Assembly: GCA_019689775.1 (NCBI GenBank)
Contig: JADGGV010000068.1
Span: forward strand, 1-12,172
Direction: 5' to 3'
Source of the DNA: Gemmatimonadota bacterium
GTDB taxonomy: Bacteria > Gemmatimonadota > Gemmatimonadetes > Longimicrobiales > RSA9
DNA length: 12,172 bases
The notes below the pieces were generated by a model. It made no database searches and had not been told where the DNA came from. It worked only from the letters and a program-made list of their open reading frames with translations. Every line of letters begins with the position of its first letter. Position 1 is the stretch's first letter. This document shows positions 5,795-12,172 of the stretch, in pieces. A program made the translations under genes and the position numbers.

Positions 5795-8700
5795 CTACTC
5801 CTCGCGCGCGCCCTCCGCGATCGTGCGGATCTTCTCGGGCGACGGCGGCGTGACGGGCTCGAGCCCCTTCCCCTGGAGCGCCCGGTTCAGGCGCGGCAGG
5901 TCGGCGTCGAGCGCCGTCTTGAGCGCGTCGAGCTGGACCTGGAGCCGGGCCGAGAGCTGCTCGAACACGCTCAGGCTCTGGTCCGTCGGCCGGGCGTCCG
6001 CGCTCTCCACCACGCCCTGGAGCGCGGCGATCTTGTTGTTGAGCTTGATCGGGAAGTTGAGCGGGTCCTGGCTGCTCTGGTTGCGGACCTGGTAGATCTC
6101 CTCCTCGATGCCGGAGAGCTTGCCGGTCAACGCATCCGCGAGCTTCTTCACGCTTCCATCGTCGCTCTTCTTCAGCCGGTCGGCGATCTGCGACTTCACG
6201 TCCCGGATCGTGATGACCGCCTCGTTCGCCTCGCTCACGCGGTTGCGGATCTTCATGGCGAAGTCGAACTGCGCCTGGATGTCGGCCGGCGTGACGCCCT
6301 TGAGGCGCGGATCGAGACCGATGGCGAAGGACTGCGTCTGGCTCTGGCCGTCGGCCGTGAGGCGGACCTGGTACGTGCCGACCGGCGCCCGCGGGCCGTT
6401 CGTCCCTGCCGCCCACATGATGAGCTTCGGGAACGTCACCGGGCCGGGGTAGCGCAGATCCCAGGTGAAGCGGTTGAGGCCGGCCTTGTTCGGCGGCGAC
6501 GTCGGCTGCTGCGGGCGACGTGGCCCCTCGTCGTCCTCGTCGTCATCACCGGCCGCCGCCTTCGCCGTGTCCTTCTTCTCGACGTGCTTGAAGGAGCGCA
6601 CGACGTTGCCCTGCGCGTCGAGGATGTCGACGGTCAGCTCCTTCGCCGGCCGCTTCAGGTGGTAGAGGATGGCGACGTTGCGGTCGACGGAGCGCGTCAC
6701 GTCCGTCGGCTTGAAGAGGTGGACGTCGTGCTGCGCGACGGCCGGCGAGAGCTGGCGCAGGAAGGCGGCGCCGCCGTCGAGGATGTAGGCGGAGCGGCCG
6801 TGCGTCGCGATGACGATGTCGCCCTCGTGGATGACGATGTCGGGCACCTGCACGTCGGGCAGGTTCAGGCGGAACGGTTGCCAGTTGGCGCCGTCGTCGA
6901 ACGAGACGTAGATGCCGTGCTCGGTGCCGGCATAGAGGAGCCCCTCCTTGACCGGATCCTCGCGCACGACGCGGACGAAGTCGCCGGGGCGGATGCCGTT
7001 CGTGATCTTCGTCCAGGTCTTGCCGTAGTCGTCGGTGCGGTAGGCGTAGAGGCCGAGGTCGTCCAACTGGTAGCGGCTGGCGGCCACGTAGGCGCGGCCC
7101 GGCTGGTGCGGCGAGGCCTCGACCATCTGGATGCGGGCGAACGGCGGCAGATCCTTCGGCGTCACGTTCGTCCACGTCTTGCCGCCGTCCTGCGTGACCT
7201 GCACGTAGCCGTCGTCGGAGCCGGTCCAGATGACGCCGGCCTTCACGGGCGAGGGCGCGATGGAGAAGATCGTGGCGTACGTCTCGACGCCCGTCTGGTC
7301 CTTGGTGATCGGGCCGCCCGAGGGGCCGAGCGTCTTCGGGTCGTGGCGCGTGAGATCAGGCGAGATCTTCTCCCACGACTGGCCGCCGTTCGTCGTGCGC
7401 AGCAGGTACTGCGAGCCGGCGTAGACGGTCTTCGGGTCGAGCGGATCGACCACGATCGGGAACGTCCACTGGAAGCGCTCGGCGATGTCGCCCGAGGAGT
7501 AACCCATCGGGTTGTCCGGCCACGGGTTGATGGCGCGCTCCTGGCCGTTCGAGTGGTCGTAGGCCGTGAGCAGGCCGCCGTAGCTGCCGGCGTAGTAGAT
7601 GTCGGGATCGGCGGGCGAGTTCGCGATGTAGCCGCTCTCACCGCCGCCGACGGCGTAGAAGTAGTCGCCCGGCGCGCGGCCGTTCGCGCTCAGGAAGCCC
7701 CACCCCTTGCTCGGCGCGCACATCGTGCTGTTGTCCTGCTGCGCGCCGCAGACGAAGTACGGCTTGCGGTTGTCGACGATGATGTGGTAGAGCTGCGCCG
7801 TCGGGTAGTCCTCCTCGGTCCACGTCTCGCCGCCGTTCACGGAGACCGTGCCGCCGCCGTCGTTCCCCTCGATCATGCGGTTCGGGTCGTTGGACGCGAT
7901 CCAGAGGTCGTGGTTGTCGCCGTGCGGCGGGCGGATCTGCTTCGGGAACGTCTTGCCGCCGTCCGTCGACTTCCAGAACTGCACGTTCAGCACGTAGACG
8001 ACGTCGCGGTCCTTCGGGTCGGCGTAGACGCGCGTGTAGTAGAACGCGCGCTGCCGGAGCTTGCGCTCGTCGTTGACCTTCGTCCAGGTGGCGCCGGCGT
8101 CGTCGCTGCGGAAGAGGCCGCCATCCTCGGCCTCGACGAGCGCGTAGACGCGGTTCGGGTCGGCGCCGGAGACGGCGAGCCCGATCTTGCCGAGCGTCCC
8201 CGTCGGCAGGCCGGGGTTGCGGGTGATCTCCTTCCACGTCTCGCCGCCGTCCGTGCTCTTGAAGATGCCGCTCCCTGGACCACCGCTCGAGAGCATCCAG
8301 GAGGTGCGGTAGGCATCCCAGAGTGAGGCGTACATCACCCGCGGGTCCTTCGGATCGACGGCCAGGTCGATGGCGCCGGTGTTGTCGTTGCGGTAGAGCG
8401 TCTTCCGCCACGTCTTGCCGCCGTCCGTCGACTTGAAGACGCCGCGGTCGGGGTGCTTGCCGTAGGGGTGGCCAAAGACGGCGGCGACGACGGTGTCGCA
8501 GCCGCCGGGGAGTATGCGGATCTTCGCGATGGCCTGCGAGTTCTCGAGCCCGACGTGCTGCCACGTCTTGCCGCCGTCGGTGGAGCGGTAGACGCCGTCG
8601 CCCTGCATGATGTTGCCGCGCAGCTCGGTCTCGCCCATCCCGATGTAGACGACGTCGGGGTTCGCCTCGCAGACGGCGACGGCGCCGACGGAGGAGCTGC

Positions 8701-9007
8701 CGATCTTGCCGTCGGTGACCGGCTTCCAGGTGTTGCCGCCGTCGGTCGTCTTCCACAGCCCGCCGCCGGTCGCGCCGAAGTAGTACTCGTTGGGGCGCGC
8801 GTCGCTGCCGGCGACGGCGATGGAGCGGCCGCCGCGGTTCGGGCCGACGTTGCGCCACTGGAGGCCGGTGAAGAGCGAGGTGTCGTAGCGGACCGGCGCG
8901 GGCGCCTGCTGCGCATGGGCGGAGTCGACGGGCGCGACGCCGGTGGCGAGCGCGACGGCGAGCGCGAGGGCGCTGCCGCGGTGACGGGCGCTCGGGACTC
9001 GGTGCAT
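5795..9007 (-). CDS. Secreted VPS10/sortilin-like Asp-box beta-propeller protein (putative glycosyl hydrolase), long form
   Basis: This 1070-residue secreted protein has a signal peptide with hydrophobic core at 12-25 and likely cleavage after AHA (30-32). About eleven Asp-box/BNR motifs follow the S/T-x-D-G-G-x-T-W pattern, for example TTDGGNTW (87-94), STDGGKTW (142-149 and 193-200), STDGGETW (251-258), TQDGGKTW (605-612) and SFDDGANW (702-709). They imply two stacked seven-bladed propellers, as in sortilin VPS10 and GH74-like proteins. CGAQQDNSTMC (420-430) is shared with the neighbour and could form a disulfide. After the propellers come a beta-sandwich-like region (about 780-900), interrupted by an acidic run (DDDEDDEG, 821-828), and a helical tail (905-1070) likely to form a coiled coil. 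Databases tend to call such proteins glycosyl hydrolases, but no catalytic pair can be asserted here. The start ATG 9007 is supported by a strong Shine-Dalgarno and the signal peptide. Confidence 0.9.
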   Translation of the reverse strand: MHRVPSARHRGSALALAVALATGVAPVDSAHAQQAPAPVRYDTSLFTGLQWRNVGPNRGGRSIAVAGSDARPNEYYFGATGGGLWKTTDGGNTWKPVTDGKIGSSSVGAVAVCEANPDVVYIGMGETELRGNIMQGDGVYRSTDGGKTWQHVGLENSQAIAKIRILPGGCDTVVAAVFGHPYGKHPDRGVFKSTDGGKTWRKTLYRNDNTGAIDLAVDPKDPRVMYASLWDAYRTSWMLSSGGPGSGIFKSTDGGETWKEITRNPGLPTGTLGKIGLAVSGADPNRVYALVEAEDGGLFRSDDAGATWTKVNDERKLRQRAFYYTRVYADPKDRDVVYVLNVQFWKSTDGGKTFPKQIRPPHGDNHDLWIASNDPNRMIEGNDGGGTVSVNGGETWTEEDYPTAQLYHIIVDNRKPYFVCGAQQDNSTMCAPSKGWGFLSANGRAPGDYFYAVGGGESGYIANSPADPDIYYAGSYGGLLTAYDHSNGQERAINPWPDNPMGYSSGDIAERFQWTFPIVVDPLDPKTVYAGSQYLLRTTNGGQSWEKISPDLTRHDPKTLGPSGGPITKDQTGVETYATIFSIAPSPVKAGVIWTGSDDGYVQVTQDGGKTWTNVTPKDLPPFARIQMVEASPHQPGRAYVAASRYQLDDLGLYAYRTDDYGKTWTKITNGIRPGDFVRVVREDPVKEGLLYAGTEHGIYVSFDDGANWQPFRLNLPDVQVPDIVIHEGDIVIATHGRSAYILDGGAAFLRQLSPAVAQHDVHLFKPTDVTRSVDRNVAILYHLKRPAKELTVDILDAQGNVVRSFKHVEKKDTAKAAAGDDDEDDEGPRRPQQPTSPPNKAGLNRFTWDLRYPGPVTFPKLIMWAAGTNGPRAPVGTYQVRLTADGQSQTQSFAIGLDPRLKGVTPADIQAQFDFAMKIRNRVSEANEAVITIRDVKSQIADRLKKSDDGSVKKLADALTGKLSGIEEEIYQVRNQSSQDPLNFPIKLNNKIAALQGVVESADARPTDQSLSVFEQLSARLQVQLDALKTALDADLPRLNRALQGKGLEPVTPPSPEKIRTIAEGAREE

Positions 9008-9008
9008 G

Positions 9009-9022
9009 TCTTCCTTCCTTCC
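9009..9022 (-). promoter_or_regulatory. Ribosome binding site made of a (GGAA)3 tetranucleotide repeat
   Basis: On the minus strand GGAAGGAAGGAAGA lies two to fifteen bases before the ATG at 9007. The plus strand shows TTCC three times in a row (9011-9022). Any of the overlapping AAGGA cores could pair with 16S rRNA. This decides the start codon, and the short repeat could change copy number by slippage. Confidence 0.65.
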
Positions 9023-9046
9023 GTAGGGCCGTCCGTTGGGGATGGT

Positions 9047-9077
9047 GCCGGCCGCCGTGGGCCCGTCGGCGGCCGGC
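9047..9077 (-). terminator. GC-only hairpin between the two propeller genes
   Basis: GCCGGCCGCCG (9047-9057) and CGGCGGCCGGC (9067-9077) form an 11-bp perfect stem with a 9-base loop. It starts 12 bases after the stop of the upstream propeller gene (9090-9092) and ends 39 bases before the next ATG. No U-tract follows, so it may be a stabilising or attenuating intercistronic structure rather than a full terminator. Confidence 0.55.
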
Positions 9078-9089
9078 CGGGGAGCGCGG

Positions 9090-11960
9090 CTAGCGCACGG
9101 GTCCACGCGAGCGCTCGAACCAGCCGTCCTCGACGAGGATCGGGCGCTCGAACGTGGCATCGCCGACCTTCAGCGTGACGGTGTAGCGGCCGGGGAGGAC
9201 GCGACGCAGCTCGTCGCGTCCGAGCGGGCCGCCCATCTCGCGCGGGCGCGGCTCCTTCGAGCGCAGGTCCCAGATCAGGACGTGCAGCCCCGGGCGGCCG
9301 GAGCCCGTGAGCGTGGCGACGATGTCGTCGGGCGCGGAGGCACGCTCCGCGGCGGGCTGCAGCTGGCCGGGCGCCGGGGCGCCGCCGGTCGGCGCGGCGC
9401 GGGTGGCGTGGCCGTCGGCGACGACGGGCGCCGCGGGGCCGGCCGGGGCGGCGCGCCGGATCGTGAGCGTCACGTCCGCGCCGGCGTCGCGCCCGAGCCA
9501 GTAGGCGATGCGCGCGCCGTACGGCGGGTTCTGGCCGCGGAAGAAGGCGTCGCCGACCTCGCCGTAGGTGTCGCGGGTCTCGAACTGGCGGGCGGGCGGG
9601 ACGTCGAGGAGCGCGGCCGGGAGCGCGAGCACGGAGTCGGTGAGCTGCTCGAGCGCGGCGACGTCGAGGATCCAGACGCCGCGGCCGAACGTCGGCACGA
9701 CAAGCTCGCCGGCCGCGGGGACGAGGTCGAGGTCGCGCACCGCGGCGGCGGGGAGGCCGGCCTCGACGTGCCGCCAGCGGCGGCCGCCATCGAGCGTGAA
9801 GTAAAGGCCGCGCTCCGTGCCGACGAAGAGGAGGTTCGGGTTGCGGGCGTCCTCGAGGACGACATGGCTGCCGGCGTCGGCCGGGAGGTCGCCGGAGATG
9901 TCGGCGAACGTGGCGCCGCCGTCGGTGGTTCGGTAGACGCGGGGTCGGTAGTCGTCGCGGTCGTGGCAGTCGTAGGTGACGTAGGCGCGCCGGGCGTCGA
10001 AGCGGGAGGCGGCGATCTCGCTGACGACGCAGCGGCGGGCGAGCGTGTCCGGGATGGCGGCGGTCAGGTTACGCCAGGTGCGGCCGCCGTCGGACGTGGT
10101 CCAGAGGAGGCCGTCGTCGCTCCCGGTCCAGAGGACGTGGCGGTCGATCGGCGACTCGGCGATCGAGTGGAGCGCGTGGTAGCCGGTGTGGCCGACGTCG
10201 GGCTCCGGGGCGTGGCGATCCTGGCGCGTCATGTCGGGACCGAGGATGCGCCAGGTGCGGCCGCGGTCGGTGAAGCGGAAGAGGTGGTTGCCGCCGAAGT
10301 AGAGGACGGTCGGGTCGTGGGCCGAGACGATGAACGGCGCGTCCCAGTCGAAGCGGAACTCGAAGCCGCTCTCGACGCCGGCGTCCTCGGCCTGCGGCTG
10401 GATCGAGACGTAGCGCCACTCGTTGACGTCCCAGCGAGAGAGTGCGCCGAACTGGTACTCGGCGTAGCGTGTGGTCGGGGAGTCGGGCGCGACGGCGGAG
10501 CGCATGCCGTCGCCACCGTAGACCTGGTACCAGTCGGCGTCGGTGATGCCGATCCGCTCGCGGGTCTGGCTGGGGCCGCACCAGACGCCGTTGTCCTGCA
10601 TCCCGCCGCAGACGTGGTAGGGGTGGCGGGTGGTGTCGAGGTCGGCCTCGTAGAACTGCGCGACGGAGATGATCTGATGCGCCCACTTCTTCCCGCCGTC
10701 GAACGTGATGTAGACGCCGCCGTCGTTGCCGAGGACCATGTGCTCCGGGTCGGACGGGTCGATCCAGAGGGCGTGGTGGTCGGAGTGGACGCGCTCGAGG
10801 CGGAGCGAGGCGATCGTGCTTCCACCGTCGGTCGAGTAGTCGAGCGTCGTGCCCGCCAGCCAGACCGTGCGGTCGTCGGACGGGTCGACCCAGGCCTCGT
10901 TGTAATAGTAGTCCGGGACCGCGGACAGGTCGTTGACGCGCATCCAGCTCGCGCCGCCGTCGGTGCTGCGGAAGAGGCCGCCCTCCGGGCTCGCCCGCGG
11001 GTCCGTCGAGCCGCGCGCCACCTGCACGACGGCGTAGATCGTCCGCGGGTTGCGCGGGGAGATGGCCAGGCCGATCCGCCCCATCGGCTCCGTCGGCAGG
11101 CCGTTGTGGAGCGCCGGGTCGGTCAGGCGCTTCCAGGTGCGGCCGCCGTCCGTCGTCTTCCAGATGCCGCTGCCGGCGCCGGCGCCCTCCATCCGGCTCC
11201 CGCCCCAGCGCAGGCGGTGCCAGGTGGCGGCGTACAGCACCTCCGGGTTGGACGGGTCCATCTTGAGGTCGACAGCGCCCGTGGTGTCGTCGACGAAGAG
11301 GATCTTCCGCCACGTCTTGCCGCCGTCCTCGGTCTTGAAGACGCCGCGCTCCGGATTCGGGCCCCAGAGGTGACCGAGCGCGGCGACGTAGACAACGTCC
11401 GGGTTCCTGGGGTGTATCACGATGCGCCCGGTCTGCCGCGTGTCCTCGAGCCCGGCGCGCTTCCAGGTCTTGCCGCCGTCCACCGATCGGTAGACGCCGT
11501 CGCCCCAGCCGCTGGAGCGGAGCGAGTTCCGCTCCCCGGTGCCGACCCAGACGACGCGGGGGTCGGACGGCGCGACCGCGACGTCGCCGATGGATGCGAA
11601 GCCCTGGCGCGGGAAGACCGGCTCCCAGGTGACGCCCGCGTTCGCGGTCTTCCACACCCCACCGCCGGCGGTGCCCGCGTACATGACCTTGTGCCCCGGC
11701 GTCTCGGGCACCGCGAGCGCCGTGATGCGGCCGTTCATCGCCGCGGGGCCGATGGTGCGCGCCTTCAGGTCGCGGAGGAGGGCGGCGGTGGTGGTTGCGC
11801 TCGTGTCCGGCGCGACGCTGACGGCGACCGGCGCCGGCCCGGCGGCCGGCTGCTGGGCGAAGAGGGGGGGCGCGGCGAGCAGCGCGGCGGCGAGACCGCA
11901 CCACGTCGCGGCCGACCGGGCGCGACGGGGCGCCCGTCCGCGGGAACGGCTGAGGCGCAT
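9090..11960 (-). CDS. Secreted VPS10/sortilin-like Asp-box beta-propeller protein (putative glycosyl hydrolase), short form
   Basis: This 956-residue paralogue of the downstream gene has a basic N-terminus (RSRGRAPRRARS, 5-16), a hydrophobic core at 18-31 and likely signal cleavage after LFA (33-35). It carries about eleven Asp-box-like motifs, including SVDGGKTW (159-166), TEDGGKTW (210-217), TTDGGRTW (269-276), STDGGASW (332-339), TSDGGRTW (622-629) and TLDGGRRW (722-729). CGGMQDNGVWC (451-461) matches the neighbour's Cys pair. The C-terminus ends soon after a beta-sandwich-like segment (LHVLIWDLR, 892-900; GRYTVTLKVGD, 924-934). A Pro/Ala-rich linker (about 838-872) replaces the partner's acidic insert, and the long helical tail is missing. 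The start ATG 11960 has AGGA seven bases upstream and a good signal peptide; more upstream starts would precede it with non-signal sequence. It is probably first in an operon with the second propeller gene. The substrate is unknown; carbohydrate or peptide binding are both possible. Confidence 0.9.
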   Translation of the reverse strand: MRLSRSRGRAPRRARSAATWCGLAAALLAAPPLFAQQPAAGPAPVAVSVAPDTSATTTAALLRDLKARTIGPAAMNGRITALAVPETPGHKVMYAGTAGGGVWKTANAGVTWEPVFPRQGFASIGDVAVAPSDPRVVWVGTGERNSLRSSGWGDGVYRSVDGGKTWKRAGLEDTRQTGRIVIHPRNPDVVYVAALGHLWGPNPERGVFKTEDGGKTWRKILFVDDTTGAVDLKMDPSNPEVLYAATWHRLRWGGSRMEGAGAGSGIWKTTDGGRTWKRLTDPALHNGLPTEPMGRIGLAISPRNPRTIYAVVQVARGSTDPRASPEGGLFRSTDGGASWMRVNDLSAVPDYYYNEAWVDPSDDRTVWLAGTTLDYSTDGGSTIASLRLERVHSDHHALWIDPSDPEHMVLGNDGGVYITFDGGKKWAHQIISVAQFYEADLDTTRHPYHVCGGMQDNGVWCGPSQTRERIGITDADWYQVYGGDGMRSAVAPDSPTTRYAEYQFGALSRWDVNEWRYVSIQPQAEDAGVESGFEFRFDWDAPFIVSAHDPTVLYFGGNHLFRFTDRGRTWRILGPDMTRQDRHAPEPDVGHTGYHALHSIAESPIDRHVLWTGSDDGLLWTTSDGGRTWRNLTAAIPDTLARRCVVSEIAASRFDARRAYVTYDCHDRDDYRPRVYRTTDGGATFADISGDLPADAGSHVVLEDARNPNLLFVGTERGLYFTLDGGRRWRHVEAGLPAAAVRDLDLVPAAGELVVPTFGRGVWILDVAALEQLTDSVLALPAALLDVPPARQFETRDTYGEVGDAFFRGQNPPYGARIAYWLGRDAGADVTLTIRRAAPAGPAAPVVADGHATRAAPTGGAPAPGQLQPAAERASAPDDIVATLTGSGRPGLHVLIWDLRSKEPRPREMGGPLGRDELRRVLPGRYTVTLKVGDATFERPILVEDGWFERSRGPVR

Positions 11961-11967
11961 GGAATGG

Positions 11968-11972
11968 TCCTG
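11968..11972 (-). promoter_or_regulatory. Ribosome binding site for the short propeller protein
   Basis: The minus strand reads CAGGA followed by seven bases and then the ATG at 11960, a textbook spacing. It supports this start over the in-frame ATG at 12077. Confidence 0.6.
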
Positions 11973-12008
11973 GCTGACCGGGATGATCCGGAAAAACGGA
12001 GGATGTGA

Positions 12009-12037
12009 AATATGATGCGCGCCCGCGACATTGACCA
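12009..12037 (-). promoter_or_regulatory. Candidate sigma-70-like promoter for the propeller operon
   Basis: On the minus strand TGGTCA (12032-12037) and CATATT (12009-12014) are separated by exactly 17 bases, each matching the consensus at four of six positions. The -10 lies in the only AT-rich patch of the upstream region, about 45 bases before the start codon, giving a leader of roughly 40 bases. Phylum-specific promoter rules could differ. Confidence 0.35.
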
Positions 12038-12172
12038 GCCCCGGCGGGGAGCGGGGGCGGCGCGGCGTGTCGAGCACGGGACCGCGCGCCGCGGCGCAGG
12101 GCCGCGGAGGTCCGCGACAGACGGCGCGGCGCGGTCGCGCGCGGCGAGGGGTGGGGATACATTGGGCGGGCT
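12038..12172. other. GC-rich right-edge region without a supported gene
   Basis: I find no start with signal-peptide or family features in these 135 bases. Several self-complementary pieces are present: CGCGG/CCGCG (12103-12107, 12112-12116) around AGGT, and a looser pairing of 12080-12093 with 12125-12136. They may be a terminator or leader of a gene beyond the edge, but such pairings are easy by chance at this GC content. Confidence 0.3.

Noticed and set aside
5441..8326. Very long plus-strand open frame (961 codons) opposite the long propeller gene
   Set aside because: Its translation is low-complexity Arg/Val/Ala/Asp-rich with no family motif, while the minus strand encodes clear Asp-boxes and a signal peptide. 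It is a GC-driven antisense shadow.
11895..11903. Cys21 of the short propeller as a lipoprotein cysteine
   Set aside because: The Cys precedes rather than follows the hydrophobic core and lacks a lipobox; the LFA site fits ordinary signal peptidase cleavage.
5795..11960. Sialidase or GH74 xyloglucanase assignment from the Asp-boxes
   Set aside because: Asp-boxes are structural and occur in many propellers; I could not identify catalytic residues diagnostic of either enzyme.
9036..12008. Plus-strand open frame of 990 codons opposite the short propeller gene
   Set aside because: Same reason: antisense of a well-supported coding region, with biased composition and no recognisable domain.
12031..12037. 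TTGACC on the plus strand as a -35 box for a rightward gene
   Set aside because: No -10-like sequence follows at 16-18 bases, where the sequence is almost pure G and C.
1..12172. CRISPR array, tRNA, rRNA, insertion sequence or phage genes
   Set aside because: No regularly spaced direct repeats, cloverleaf-like sequence, transposase motifs or terminal repeats were seen. Repeated Asp-box coding segments are protein repeats, not DNA arrays.

Overview
The window is very GC-rich DNA, with third codon positions almost all G or C and some 60-base stretches above 80% GC by eye. It comes from a free-living bacterium. Large secreted Asp-box/VPS10-type beta-propeller proteins with AQQ-type signal cleavage sites, tandem PAP2 phosphatases, a GspE/PilB-type ATPase and a CcmA/NatA-type ABC pair fit Gemmatimonadota or a similar soil lineage. 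That placement is inference from gene content; no rRNA or marker gene is present.

Layout: (1) 1-475, minus strand: the N-terminal 158 residues of a type II secretion/type IV pilus ATPase (MshEN-like domain), running off the left edge. (2) 541-2066, minus: two tandem, translationally coupled PAP2 phosphatases. (3) 2093-3783, plus: an ABC transporter ATPase and its permease, start and stop codons overlapping; this pair diverges from the PAP2 genes across only 26 bp. (4) 3808-4482, minus: a small secreted HEAT-like helical protein in a patch of lower GC and different codon use, followed by a 357-bp gene-free stretch (4483-4839) that is locally only about 45% GC. (5) 4840-5766, minus: a compact phosphoglycerate mutase-like metalloenzyme. 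(6) 5795-9007 and 9090-11960, minus: two large paralogous secreted Asp-box beta-propeller proteins (VPS10/sortilin-like, usually labelled 'glycosyl hydrolase'). (7) 11961-12172: upstream region with a candidate promoter.

Functional picture: the two propeller proteins are probably co-transcribed from a promoter near 12009-12037. A GC-only hairpin separates them, and the metalloenzyme 28 bp downstream may share the transcript. They most likely bind or process extracellular polymers in the envelope. The PAP2 pair probably dephosphorylates polyprenyl or phosphatidyl lipids. The ABC pair is a two-component exporter or membrane transporter of unknown substrate.

I saw no mobile element, CRISPR array, tRNA, rRNA or recognisable defence system. 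The points most worth a second look are the composition break around 3.8-4.85 kb, the paralogous propellers with different C-terminal tails, the tetranucleotide-repeat ribosome binding site, and several GC-rich hairpins without U-tracts between genes.
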